Notes under the pieces: model-generated
The model's input: only the letters and a program-made list of their open reading frames with translations
Database searches by the model: none
Told to the model about the DNA's origin: nothing
Program-made: the position numbers and the translations under genes
Shown: positions 33,295 to 43,626 of the stretch, in pieces
Position numbering within the stretch: position 1 is the stretch's first letter
Layout: the number at the start of each line of letters is the position of its first letter
NCBI RefSeq assembly: GCF_017357245.1
Contig: NZ_CP071612.1
Span: 1,429,001 to 1,493,000 of the forward strand
DNA from: Rhizobium bangladeshense
GTDB lineage: Bacteria; Pseudomonadota; Alphaproteobacteria; Rhizobiales; Rhizobiaceae
Reading direction: 5' to 3'
DNA: 64,000 bases

Positions 33295-35172
33295 TCAGCC
33301 TGCCGGGGCAAGCCGCGTGACCACGCCCATCTCGTCGCTTTCGCGCACCTGCTTCAAATGCTCCTCGGCCTGTGTCGCCTCGCGCTGACGATTCCACATC
33401 GAGGCGTAGAGGCCGTTCCTTTCAAGCAGGGCGGCATGCGTGCCGCGCTCGGCGATCTCGCCGCTTTTGAGCACGATGATCTCGTCGGCGCCGATGACGG
33501 TAGAAAGCCGGTGGGCGATAACCAAGGTCGTCCGGTTCTTCGAGACCACGTCGAGGGCTGTCTGGATTTCTCGTTCCGTGGTCGTGTCGAGGGCTGATGT
33601 CGCCTCGTCGAGGATCAGGATCGGCGGTGCCTTCAGGATGGTGCGGGCGATCGCCACACGCTGCTTCTCGCCGCCGGAAAGCTTGAGCCCGCGCTCGCCG
33701 ACCTTGGTATCGAAGCCTTCTGGCAGCGCCTCGATGAAATGGGCGATCTGCGCCACCTCAGCCGCTGCAAACACCTCGCTATCGCTCGCCGATGTGCGGC
33801 CGTAGCGGATATTGTAGGCCACAGTGTCGTTGAACAGCACCGTATCCTGCGGCACCATCCCGATCACCGAGCGCAGGCTCTTCTGCGTCACCGTGCGGAT
33901 ATCCTGGCCGTCGATGGTGATCGTGCCGCTCTGGATATCGTAGAAACGGTAGAGCAGCCGCGACAGCGTCGATTTGCCGGCACCCGACGGCCCGACGACG
34001 GCGACCGTCTTGCCGGCCGGCACGTCGAATGAAATGCCTTTGAGGATCGGACGGGCCTGGTCGTAGGCGAAGTGCACGTCCTTGAAGGAGATCGCACCTT
34101 TGCCGATACTGAGCTCTGTGGCATCGGGCGCGTCCTTGACCTCGGCCTTCACCTCGAGCAGGTCGAACATCTGCTCGATGTCGGTCAAGCCCTGGCGGAT
34201 TTCGCGGTAGACGAAACCGATGAAGTTAAGCGGTACGGAAAGCTGCAGCAGCATCGAATTGACGAAGACGAAGTCACCGATCGTCTGCTCACCACGCTGC
34301 ACCGCCAGCGCCGACAGTACCAGCATGATGGTCGTGCCGATGCCAAAAATGACGCCTTGGCCGAAGTTCAGCCAGCCGAGCGACGTCCAGACATCTGTCG
34401 CCGCCTTCTCGTAGCGCTCCATGGATTTGTCGAAGCGTTTGGCCTCCATCTCCTCGTTGCCGAAATATTTGACGGTCTCGAAATTGAGGAGGGAGTCGAT
34501 CGCCTTGGTGTTGGCGTCGGTGTCGCTGTCGTTCATCGACCGGCGAATGGCGATGCGCCAGTCGGATGCGCGGATCGTGAACCAGATGTAGGCCCAGACG
34601 GTAAAGGCGGTGATGGCAAGATAGGAGAAGCCGTAGCCCCACCAGAAAATCACCGCCGTCAACAGGAATTCGATGACGGTCGGAACGGAATTGAGGATCG
34701 TGAAACGCACGATGGTCTCGATGCCCTTGGTGCCGCGCTCGATGATGCGCGACAGCCCGCCGGTCTTGCGCTCCAGATGGAAGCGCAGCGACAACTCGTG
34801 CATATGCACGAATGTCTTGTAGGCGAGTTGGCGCACCGCATGTTGCCCGACACTGGCAAAGAGCGCGTCGCGCAGTTGATTGAGCCCGAGCTGGATCAGC
34901 CGGGTAACGTTATAGGCGATGACAAGAGCGATGGCCCCGGCAAGGAGCGGCGGTACCGCGCCGACAAGGTCGATCTTGCCGTTCAACGCATCGGTTGACC
35001 ACTTGAAGAAATAGGGAACAAGTAGCAGGACGAACTTGGAGATCAGCAGATAGACCGACGCCCAGACGACACGCATCTTGAGGTCGGTTCGCCCGGCCGG
35101 CCACATATAGGGCCAGAGGTTGAAAAGCGTCTGCAGTAAATGTGATTCCGAGACTGTCTTGCCGTTTGCCAT
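33295..35172 (-). CDS. atm1: Atm1-type ABC half-transporter
   Basis: A 625-aa fused membrane-ATPase half-transporter of the Atm1/ABCB7 group, which exports glutathione-linked compounds and is tied to iron-sulfur or metal homeostasis. Six transmembrane helices span about residues 30-320, then the ATPase: Walker A GPSGAGKST, signature LSGGEKQR, Walker B ILILDEATSAL and H-loop IAHRLST. The sequence TDANTKAIDSLLNFETVKYF, matching the Atm1 glutathione region, supports this. Start ATG 35172 is the conserved one. A terminator of the LysM gene lies upstream. Confidence 0.88.
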   Translation of the reverse strand: MANGKTVSESHLLQTLFNLWPYMWPAGRTDLKMRVVWASVYLLISKFVLLLVPYFFKWSTDALNGKIDLVGAVPPLLAGAIALVIAYNVTRLIQLGLNQLRDALFASVGQHAVRQLAYKTFVHMHELSLRFHLERKTGGLSRIIERGTKGIETIVRFTILNSVPTVIEFLLTAVIFWWGYGFSYLAITAFTVWAYIWFTIRASDWRIAIRRSMNDSDTDANTKAIDSLLNFETVKYFGNEEMEAKRFDKSMERYEKAATDVWTSLGWLNFGQGVIFGIGTTIMLVLSALAVQRGEQTIGDFVFVNSMLLQLSVPLNFIGFVYREIRQGLTDIEQMFDLLEVKAEVKDAPDATELSIGKGAISFKDVHFAYDQARPILKGISFDVPAGKTVAVVGPSGAGKSTLSRLLYRFYDIQSGTITIDGQDIRTVTQKSLRSVIGMVPQDTVLFNDTVAYNIRYGRTSASDSEVFAAAEVAQIAHFIEALPEGFDTKVGERGLKLSGGEKQRVAIARTILKAPPILILDEATSALDTTTEREIQTALDVVSKNRTTLVIAHRLSTVIGADEIIVLKSGEIAERGTHAALLERNGLYASMWNRQREATQAEEHLKQVRESDEMGVVTRLAPAG

Positions 35173-35317
35173 GCCGTATCTCCAGTCCGGATGCTTCAAT
35201 TCGATGTCCGACAAGGCGTGGAGCAGGTCCGCGCCTGAAGCGCCTGTCCAACTCCCCGAACCGCCACCGCCAGATAGGGTGTGGGCCCGACGAATACAAC
35301 ACATGCGGAGTTGAGGA

Positions 35318-35352
35318 AAAGCGAAGCCGGGCGCTTCTTCCGCCCGGCTTCG
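35318..35352 (-). terminator. Rho-independent terminator of the LysM gene
   Basis: Perfect 12-bp stem CGAAGCCGGGCG (35322-35333) / CGCCCGGCTTCG (35341-35352), 7-base loop, with CTTTTCC on the minus strand after the stem. The 304-bp stretch 35173-35476 around it holds no supportable gene. Confidence 0.85.
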
Positions 35353-35476
35353 TCGTGTCGCATGGCAGCGCCATGCGTCTTATCGGAACGCAAAGGACCC
35401 GCAACATTCCAATCCATGCATCATGCTTTCCGAAAATGGATTCCGATCTTCGGGCCGATGCGCTGAATGCAGCGTT

Positions 35477-37507
35477 TTAGAGGTGCTGCTTGGAGAGCCG
35501 TTTGCGGTGCAACTCCTCGGCGTTCGGCAGCGCGTCCTTCGGCAGGCCGAAAATCTGGCCGGGGCGAATTCGATCCGGGTCGATGATCTTGTCCTCGTTG
35601 GCGATGTAGATCGTCGTATAGCGCACGCCGAGGCCATAAGTCCGGCGCGAGATTTGCCACAGCGTGTCGCCGCGGCGAATGATGACTGCTGCATTGTTTG
35701 CCGTCAGCGGCGCCTGTTCGATCGTCTTCGGCTGATCGCCGGCGACATTGTTTGCAGCCGGTGCGGGCGCTGCGGGCGCGTTGGTCAGTTCGCCCATGAT
35801 CGCACCCAGCCCGTCGAGCCCAGCGCCGACCGATTTTGCATCTTTCGGCAGATCCTGCAGCACTTTCAGCGCCCGGGCGGCGGTCTGCGACGAGGAGCCG
35901 GAGGCCTGCTTGAAGCTGTCCGACGCATCCGCCGCCGGGCGGAAGTCGGCGACCGAGCGCAGAGCAAATTCCGTTGCCGAGCGAGCCGCCGCAAGCTGTT
36001 CGGCGCCGGGCAGCTTGCCGTCGGCAAACAACCCCTTCAACAGGCCGAACGCCTTGCCGGCTTCAGCCTTGAGCTTGCCGAGTTCACCCTCGTCGAGCGC
36101 CACCATCGAGGAAGCGCCGCCTGCATCGGCCGGGCCGGCTTGAGCGGCGACCCGCACCTGGTCGCCCGCTGGCCGGTTGAAGTTCACGGCGGCCCGCACG
36201 ATCACCTTGCCCGTCGGATCGACGACGTCGACTCGGATCTTGTGGTCGCCAACCGAGAGTGCCGCTACGCCATCGATGACAAAATGACCGTCGGGGCCGG
36301 CAGTGTCCTGGCCGATAAGGTTGTCGTCGGCATAACCGAGTACCTTGGCGTTGGCGCGCGCCGTGCCGGCAATGAAGATCTTGTTGCCCTCGATCTCGAC
36401 GGCGTTGACCATCACATCGGGCGCAGTGGGCTTATCGGTCTCGGCAGCACCGGGAACGGCCGGCGCCGCATCTGTGTCGCCGGCGGCGGCATTGGGCAGG
36501 CCGGGCGTCTGCAGCGCCAGCTCACCGGTCGGTGCAGCCGTTGCAGCCGGAGCGGTCGCGGTTTCTCCGGTTGCCGGCTTGTCCGCAGGCGGCGCCATCG
36601 GACTGGAGGCGTCCGCGACTTCGGTCCCGCCGGTCGGCGCAGTGATGATGCGGCTCGCTGCGCCGGGCTTGGAGACCATGGCGAGCAGATTGGCGGCATT
36701 GCCGTCCTTCGGCACAGAAACGGTGGCGACTTCTTCCGAAAGCGCGACCTTGCCATCCTTTCCAGTCACCTTGAGTACGAGTTGGTGATCCCCGGCTGGA
36801 AGCGGATTGTCGAGGACGGCGGCGAAGTCACCGCTCGGACCGATATCGGCCGTCGTCACCACCTTTTCGCCGTCGAGCACTTCGAGCTTGCCGTTCGGCT
36901 CGGCGGAGCCGGCGATGACGGTGGATCCATCTGGCTCGACGCGCAGGACGTCGAAGGCGGGAAGCTTTGGGCCGGCATTTGCGGTGACTGGTTCGGGCGC
37001 GCCGTTCAGCGCGGCCTCGGCCTTGGCAAGCGCAGCAGCCGCATCCGCCATGTTTTCCGGCAGCGACTGCACGATGGCGAGCGCCTTGGCGCCGCCTTCC
37101 TTAACTTTGGTGGCCGCGGCCCGGGTCGCGGGATCGATACCCTCGGGAACGGTGATGCCGACAAGTGCCGTGAGTGCATTGACGGTCTTGGTCTTGGCGG
37201 CGGTGAAGACATCGATGGCCGGGCTTTTGCCGTCGGCAAACAGCGCCTTGAGCTCGCCGAGCGCCGCGCCGGCATCGGCCGAGAGGCGCTTGACCTGATC
37301 AGCGACCGCAGTCGAGTCGGCAACCGCAGTGCGTGATGTCTTTGCCGCTTCGTTAACCGTGTTCTTGAGCTCCGTGCCCGCCTGGTTGATGGCGTCGCCG
37401 ACCTTGGATGCATCGCCGCCGATGCGCGGCATGACGACGAATACCATCAGTAGGATTGCGATTACGAGCACTGCAAGGGCCAGCAAGCCGGCACGGTTCT
37501 TCATCAT
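35477..37507 (-). CDS. LysM-domain envelope protein with mirrored repeats
   Basis: A 676-aa protein: one transmembrane anchor (about residues 5-27), then extracytoplasmic sequence. Internal duplications are visible: helical module A1 (about 75-170; GELKALFADGKSP) and A2 (about 505-595; GLLKGLFADGKLP), and beta-rich Ig-like module B1 (about 180-265, PDGSTVIAGSAEPNG) and B2 (about 375-450, IEGNKIFIAGTARAN), with an Ala/Pro-rich linker between. A single LysM domain (IIRRGDTLWQISRRTYG, then PGQIFGLPKDA) ends the protein and would bind peptidoglycan. GGGAG precedes ATG 37507. Function unknown; an envelope or cell-wall role is inferred. Confidence 0.85.
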   Translation of the reverse strand: MMKNRAGLLALAVLVIAILLMVFVVMPRIGGDASKVGDAINQAGTELKNTVNEAAKTSRTAVADSTAVADQVKRLSADAGAALGELKALFADGKSPAIDVFTAAKTKTVNALTALVGITVPEGIDPATRAAATKVKEGGAKALAIVQSLPENMADAAAALAKAEAALNGAPEPVTANAGPKLPAFDVLRVEPDGSTVIAGSAEPNGKLEVLDGEKVVTTADIGPSGDFAAVLDNPLPAGDHQLVLKVTGKDGKVALSEEVATVSVPKDGNAANLLAMVSKPGAASRIITAPTGGTEVADASSPMAPPADKPATGETATAPAATAAPTGELALQTPGLPNAAAGDTDAAPAVPGAAETDKPTAPDVMVNAVEIEGNKIFIAGTARANAKVLGYADDNLIGQDTAGPDGHFVIDGVAALSVGDHKIRVDVVDPTGKVIVRAAVNFNRPAGDQVRVAAQAGPADAGGASSMVALDEGELGKLKAEAGKAFGLLKGLFADGKLPGAEQLAAARSATEFALRSVADFRPAADASDSFKQASGSSSQTAARALKVLQDLPKDAKSVGAGLDGLGAIMGELTNAPAAPAPAANNVAGDQPKTIEQAPLTANNAAVIIRRGDTLWQISRRTYGLGVRYTTIYIANEDKIIDPDRIRPGQIFGLPKDALPNAEELHRKRLSKQHL

Positions 37508-37625
37508 TATGTCTCCCAAGGCGGCAATTTGCCGTAGTAACCGAAATTGCTAGCGATTTCCGATGCTTTTCACAAGCATTCAAAGCAATTCGGCAAGCCG
37601 GGCATGCGTCTTTTCAGTCAATTTT

Positions 37626-37654
37626 CTTGACTGCATTGAAATGGAATAGTTGTT
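37626..37654 (+). promoter_or_regulatory. Possible promoter of the LOG gene
   Basis: CTTGAC at 37626-37631 is a perfect -35 box; the matching -10 (GTTGTT, 37649-37654) is poor. Transcription would start almost at the start codon (37662), so the mRNA could be nearly leaderless. Confidence 0.3.
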
Positions 37655-37661
37655 TTGCCCT

Positions 37662-38285
37662 ATGACCGAACAATCTGTATCGATTCGATCCATCTGCGTT
37701 TACTGCGGCTCAAGGCCGGGACGCGATCCTTCCCACATGGCGGCCGGGCGTGCTCTCGGAAGAGAGATCGCCGAGTACGGCCTGCGCCTCGTCTATGGCG
37801 GAGGTACCAAAGGCATCATGGGCGCGGTTGCGAGCGGGGTGCTTTCAGGCGGCGGTCAGGTGACGGGTATCATCCCGGAATTTCTGATCGATATGGAAGC
37901 GACTCGCCATTCGCTCGGTCAGCTCAACGAACTCATTGTAACCCCTGACATGCATGCGCGCAAACATACGATGTTCGAGCGTTCCGATGCCTTCGTCGCG
38001 CTGCCCGGCGGCATCGGCACGCTGGAAGAGATCGTCGAGATCATGACCTGGGCCCAGCTTGGCCGTCATGAAAAGCCGATGGTTTTTGCCAATATCAACG
38101 GTTTCTGGGATCCGATGATGGAGCTGATACGGCATATGACCGAAGAAGGCTTCCTCCATACCGCCCACCGGGTGCAGCCGCTCGTGGTCGACGACGTAAC
38201 CGGCATCATCCCGGCGATCATGACACAGGCATCCCAGCTCGCCGGCGATCGCGACGGCGAGGACGAGGTGATCTCTAAGATGTAG
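37662..38285 (+). CDS. LOG-family protein (cytokinin riboside 5'-monophosphate phosphoribohydrolase-like)
   Basis: A 207-aa Rossmann-like protein of the TIGR00730/LOG group. The diagnostic motif PGGIGTLEE is present, together with YGGGTKGIMGAVA (nucleotide phosphate loop) and VYCGSRPG. Members release free bases (cytokinins in plants and some bacteria) from nucleoside monophosphates; in most bacteria the substrate is a general NMP. ATG 37662 gives the family-like start. Convergent with rarD. Confidence 0.9.
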   Translation: MTEQSVSIRSICVYCGSRPGRDPSHMAAGRALGREIAEYGLRLVYGGGTKGIMGAVASGVLSGGGQVTGIIPEFLIDMEATRHSLGQLNELIVTPDMHARKHTMFERSDAFVALPGGIGTLEEIVEIMTWAQLGRHEKPMVFANINGFWDPMMELIRHMTEEGFLHTAHRVQPLVVDDVTGIIPAIMTQASQLAGDRDGEDEVISKM

Positions 38286-38292
38286 GCGGGCT

Positions 38293-39207
38293 CTAGCGCC
38301 CGCGGCTTCCTTTAAGCATCGACCAGCTATAGAGGAACAGCCCCGCCCAGATCAGTGGGAAGGCGATCATGCGCGCCGTGCCGAGCGGCTCTTGAAAGGC
38401 GAAGACGGCGATCAGGAAGATCATCGTCGGCGCGATATACTGCATGATGCCGATCGTCGAGAGCTTCAGGAGCTTGGCGCCGTTGGCATAGATCATCAGC
38501 GGCACGGCGGTGACGACACCGCAGCCGAGCAGCAGGGTCGTATCGGCAAGACCGGTACGGTAGAAATGGCCCAGGCCGCTGCCGTATTCGAGATAGAGGA
38601 TGTAGACGAGGGCCGGTCCGCTGAGGATCAGAACTTCGAGGAAGAAGCCCTGGTTGGGCCCTAGCGGCAGCGTCTTGCGCAGCAGGGCATAGAACCCCCA
38701 GCTGACTGCCAGCGTCAGCGCCACCCATGGAATGCCGCCGTTATCGAATGCGAGAATGGCGACGGCAAGTGCCGCAAGCGCGATCGCCGCGATCTGCAGC
38801 GGCTGCAGCCTTTCCTTGAGCAGCACCGCGCCGAGAAAAATGCTGAACAGCGGATTGATAAAATAGCCAAGTGCTGCATCAAGCGCATGGCCGGCGCCGA
38901 TCGCCCAGACATAGGTGCCCCAGTTGACGGTAATCAGCAACGCCGTCAGCGCCCCCATTGCCAGCATGCGCGGCGAGCGCAGCGCTGCGCGGATATCCGC
39001 TGTGCGCCCAAGCAGGACTAACACGATCCCGGCCAGCGGCAGCGACCAGACGATGCGGTGGGCAATGACTTCGGCCGGCGGAATATGTGCCACCGCCTTC
39101 ATGTAGAAGGGCAGGAAGCCCCAGAGCAGATAGGCTGTCAGCGCAAAGGCGAAACCGCGCGGACTATCTTCGTTCTTGGCCAGTGGAACGGATGCATCGG
39201 TCGACAT
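38293..39207 (-). CDS. rarD: EamA-family transporter RarD
   Basis: A 304-aa inner-membrane protein with about ten hydrophobic helices in two EamA repeats. The start FAFALTAYLLWGFLPFYMKA and the RarD-type AHRIVWSLPL motif are conserved. It belongs to the drug/metabolite transporter superfamily; related RarD proteins affect chloramphenicol resistance in Escherichia coli, but the substrate here is unknown. The stop sits in a small GCGGGC/GCCCGC hairpin (38286-38303) shared with the convergent LOG gene. Confidence 0.9.
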   Translation of the reverse strand: MSTDASVPLAKNEDSPRGFAFALTAYLLWGFLPFYMKAVAHIPPAEVIAHRIVWSLPLAGIVLVLLGRTADIRAALRSPRMLAMGALTALLITVNWGTYVWAIGAGHALDAALGYFINPLFSIFLGAVLLKERLQPLQIAAIALAALAVAILAFDNGGIPWVALTLAVSWGFYALLRKTLPLGPNQGFFLEVLILSGPALVYILYLEYGSGLGHFYRTGLADTTLLLGCGVVTAVPLMIYANGAKLLKLSTIGIMQYIAPTMIFLIAVFAFQEPLGTARMIAFPLIWAGLFLYSWSMLKGSRGR

Positions 39208-39341
39208 CGGGTGTTTCCATCTTTGTTCTTCTTCTGATCCGGCCTAGCTTAAGCGCCGTGAATAGGCCAATTCATTTCGTTGAATAAAGGCTGAGCGGAT
39301 TTGAAGCGGAGGCCAAGCGATGGAATGCAGGCGGCGGAGAG

Positions 39342-40955
39342 TTATTCCGCCGCGATCTTGCCGGCCAGCTGCCGGTTCTTCATCAGCTTGTAGATCACCG
39401 AGTCCATCAGCGCCTGGAATGAGGCATCGATAATGTTTTCCGAGACGCCGACCGTCCACCAGCGTATGCCGTCGCTGTCGGTGGATTCGATCAGCACGCG
39501 GGTGATTGCCGCCGTGCCGCCATTGAGGATGCGCACCTTGAAATCGGCCAGCACCAGATCGTCGATCTCGTGCTGGTACTTGCCAAAATCCTTGCGCAGC
39601 GCCAGGTCGAGCGCGTTGACGGGTCCCTCTGCCTCGGCAACCGACATCAGCGTCTGCCCGTCGATGGTGATCTTCACCACGGCTTCGGAGACGATCTTGA
39701 TGCGGCCGTGCGAATCGAAGCGCCGTTCGATCATCACCCGGAAGCCGTCGATCGAAAAGAAATTGGGAATGGTGCCCAGCGTGCGGTGCGCCAATAGTTC
39801 GAAGCTCGCATCGGCGCCCTCATAGGCATAGCCGGAAGCCTCGCGCTCCTTGACGATCGAGATCAGGAGATCGAGCTTCGGATCGTCCTTGGCGACGATA
39901 ATGCCGCGACGCTTGAGGGCATTGATGAAGTTCGCCTTGCCGCCCTGGTCCGACACCATGACCTTGCGGAAATTACCCACGCTTTCCGGCGGCACGTGTT
40001 CGTACGTGCGCGGATCTTTCAGCAGAGCGGAAGCATGGATGCCAGCCTTGGTGGCGAAGGCGGACGCGCCGACATAAGGCATCTGATGTTCCGGTGAGCG
40101 GTTGAGCAGCTCATCGAAGGCGTGCGAGAGCCGGGTGAGGTTGAGCAGCCTCTCCTCGTCGATCGCCGTTTCGAAACGGGTGTTGTAGGCGCTTTTCAGC
40201 GCCAGCGTCGGGATCAGCGTCACAAGATTGGCGTTGCCGCAGCGCTCGCCGATGCCATTCAAGGTCCCCTGGATCTGCCGGACGCCCGCCTCAACCGCAG
40301 CAAGTGAATTGGCGACCGCCTGGCCGGTATCGTTATGGGCGTGAATGCCCAGACAGCGGCCGGGAACGCCTGCGGCGATCACCGCCTCGACGATGGCGCG
40401 CACCTCCGGCGGCTGCGTGCCGCCATTCGTGTCGCAGAGCACGACCCAGCGGGCGCCGCTTTCATAAGCCATCTTCGCGCAGGCGATCGCATAGGCCGGA
40501 TTGGCCTTGAATCCGTCGAAGAAGTGCTCGCAATCGACGATCGCCTCCTTGCCCGCGCCGACCGCCGCCTTGACGCTTTCGGCGATGCATTCGAGATTTT
40601 CCTCGTTGGTGCAGCCGAGCGCCACGGCGACATGGTAATCCCAGCTCTTGGCGACGAAGCAGATGGCATCGCCTTTCGACTGCAGCAATCCGGCGATGCC
40701 CGGATCGTTGGAGACCGAAACGCCCGCCCGCTTCGTCATGCCGAAGGCGACGAAACTGGCCCGGCTGGTGTGCTTCTCGCTGAAGAAGGCGGTGTCCGTC
40801 GGGTTAGCTCCGGGATATCCGCCTTCGACGTAATCGAGGCCGAACTCGTCCAGCATCGCCGCGATCGCAATCTTGTCCTCGACGGAAAAGTCGATGCCGG
40901 GCGTCTGCTGCCCGTCCCGGAGCGTCGTGTCGAAGAGATAGATGCGTTCTTTCAT
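39342..40955 (-). CDS. cimA: Citramalate synthase (CimA-type)
   Basis: A 537-aa member of the isopropylmalate/citramalate synthase group. The N-terminal TIM barrel begins IYLFDTTLRDGQQTPGIDFS, with the metal/substrate motif LRDGQQ, HAHNDTG (metal His pair) and GERCGNANL. The C-terminal domain includes LeuA-type allosteric sequence (about 400-537). The 537-aa length and DTTLRDGQQ region fit CimA, which makes citramalate from pyruvate and acetyl-CoA for isoleucine, but a 2-isopropylmalate synthase paralogue cannot be excluded from sequence alone. Confidence 0.87.
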   Translation of the reverse strand: MKERIYLFDTTLRDGQQTPGIDFSVEDKIAIAAMLDEFGLDYVEGGYPGANPTDTAFFSEKHTSRASFVAFGMTKRAGVSVSNDPGIAGLLQSKGDAICFVAKSWDYHVAVALGCTNEENLECIAESVKAAVGAGKEAIVDCEHFFDGFKANPAYAIACAKMAYESGARWVVLCDTNGGTQPPEVRAIVEAVIAAGVPGRCLGIHAHNDTGQAVANSLAAVEAGVRQIQGTLNGIGERCGNANLVTLIPTLALKSAYNTRFETAIDEERLLNLTRLSHAFDELLNRSPEHQMPYVGASAFATKAGIHASALLKDPRTYEHVPPESVGNFRKVMVSDQGGKANFINALKRRGIIVAKDDPKLDLLISIVKEREASGYAYEGADASFELLAHRTLGTIPNFFSIDGFRVMIERRFDSHGRIKIVSEAVVKITIDGQTLMSVAEAEGPVNALDLALRKDFGKYQHEIDDLVLADFKVRILNGGTAAITRVLIESTDSDGIRWWTVGVSENIIDASFQALMDSVIYKLMKNRQLAGKIAAE

Positions 40956-41012
40956 GTGGTTTCCTCCCGACGGGCGGGTGTTGTTGTTCTGCGGATGCTG
41001 GCCCTCATGCGG

Positions 41013-41118
41013 CTGCCGCTACCCTTTTCCCCGTTCTGACGGGAGAAGGGAAGGCCGCACCGTATCGCGGGGCACGTCCCGTCTCCCCGCGTGCGGGGAG
41101 AGGGCTAGGGTGAGGGGC
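41013..41118. repeat. Intergenic repeat with GC-rich hairpins, upstream of cimA
   Basis: Two hairpins: CCCTTTTCCCCGTTC with its near-complement GGGAGAAGGG around 41022-41050, and the perfect TCTCCCCGC (41082-41090) / GCGGGGAGA (41093-41101), then GGGCTAGGGTGAGGGGC. This pattern is familiar from many copies in rhizobial genomes. It fills most of the space between pip and cimA. Confidence 0.6.
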
Positions 41119-41135
41119 CGCCCCGACACCAACAA

Positions 41136-42571
<1,436 letters not shown>

Positions 42572-42593
42572 TAGATCTCTCCGAGTGGCCAGC

Positions 42594-43051
42594 TTAAGTG
42601 TCGTTGTCGGGATGCTGGTGGTTCGTTGCAGCGATCGCGTTTTCCCGGTCGGGTGTTTCAGGCTCTGGTTCCACCGGCAGGCTATCGAGCGCGTGAAACC
42701 AAGACATCTTCCGGTCGGTATTCGATTGCATCAGCGGCCGGACCGCATCGGGCTCATCAAGTGAGCCGAGGGCGATGTTGATGAAGTCCGCTTCCGGAAT
42801 ATCGTAGAACAGCGGCGTGCCGCAATCGCCGCAAAGCCGCGACGAACGAGATCGGAGGAGTGGAACCACTTCGGCTCACCGCGCGTCAGCTCGAAATGAT
42901 CGCGCTTGGCCGCTGCAAGCGGCAGGAAATAGTTGCCGGCTGCCTTCTGGCACATGCGGCAGTGGCAGATATGGGGGTAGCCGAGTTCGCCGCGTGCGAG
43001 ATAGCGAACCGCGCCGCACTGGCATCCTCCGGTCTGTCTCGTCGTCTCCAT
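42594..43051 (-). pseudogene. GFA-family zinc protein, copy 2, broken by a -1 frameshift
   Basis: From ATG 43051 the frame gives GGCQCGAVRY, ICHCRMCQK, then SSDLVRRGF and leaves the family sequence. The rest (CGDCGTPLFYDIPEADF to NHQHPDNDT) is in another frame ending at 42594. The break lies at AAA 42833-42835 (TTT on the coding strand); one more T gives RRGFCGDCG and a protein of about 152 aa. All zinc cysteines are otherwise present and nothing else is decayed, so a sequencing error or recent mutation are both possible. Start overlaps copy 3's stop by one base (TGATG). Confidence 0.85.
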
Positions 43052-43530
43052 CAGGCATGATCCTCCGGCGGCCAGACCGGTGTATCGTGGTCGGGGTGCT
43101 GATAGGAAATCAGTTCGTGCAGAAAAGAGCCTGCCGTCAGATCCGCTTCGGTCCGTTCCCCGGGCAGTTCGTGCAGGTGATCGACGAAGCCGATCTTGCC
43201 TTCCACACCCCATTGAATGGTCGGCGGCAGCTGCGACGGATCGTCGAAAGCGCCCGCAGCAATGGCCATCCCATCCGGAGCCTCATAGGTCAGGGGCGTG
43301 CCGCAATCGCCGCAGAAACCACGCTCGACGAAATTCGACGAGCGAAACCTTTTGCGCTCCCCCCGGGTCCATTGGAAATCGGCGCCACGCACCGAAACCA
43401 ACGGTGCATAATAAGCCCCGAACGCCTTCTGGCACATGCGGCAATGACAGATCGACGAGTCCTTGAGTTCGCCGCTGACGCGAAAACGGATCGCGCCGCA
43501 CTGGCACCCGCCGGTATAGGTCTTGGTCAT
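43051..43530 (-). CDS. GFA-family zinc protein, copy 3
   Basis: A 159-aa GFA-family protein with GGCQCGAIRF, ICHCRMCQK and GFCGDCGTP zinc motifs, and a C-terminal SYQHPDHDTPVWP. Copies 1 and 3 are more alike at the C-terminus than copy 2. It is the first gene of the GFA/pip operon. Start ATG 43530; a longer frame to 43620 runs into a repeat. Role unknown; possible glutathione- or thiol-linked detoxification. Confidence 0.87.
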   Translation of the reverse strand: MTKTYTGGCQCGAIRFRVSGELKDSSICHCRMCQKAFGAYYAPLVSVRGADFQWTRGERKRFRSSNFVERGFCGDCGTPLTYEAPDGMAIAAGAFDDPSQLPPTIQWGVEGKIGFVDHLHELPGERTEADLTAGSFLHELISYQHPDHDTPVWPPEDHA

Positions 43531-43561
43531 GGCAGATCCTTTCCGATGGGGCGAGCGGGCG

Positions 43562-43595
43562 CTCCCCCCTTGTGGGGGAGATGCCCGGCAGGGCA
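43562..43595. repeat. GC-rich hairpin repeat between GFA copy 3 and cysS
   Basis: CTCCCCC (43562-43568) / GGGGGAG (43574-43580), followed at once by TGCCC-GGCA-GGGCA (43582-43595). The sequence is typical of a rhizobial intergenic repeat family. It lies about 30 bp after the cysS stop and may act as its transcript end. Confidence 0.55.
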
Positions 43596-43626
43596 AAGGG
43601 GGATATTTCTCGCCGCCCAACCCATC

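Noticed and set aside
35423..37336. Plus-strand frame of 637 codons opposite the LysM gene
   Set aside because: Mirrors the Ala/Pro-rich repeats of the LysM gene; Arg/Gly-rich translation without domain; the minus-strand gene has start, ribosome site and terminator.
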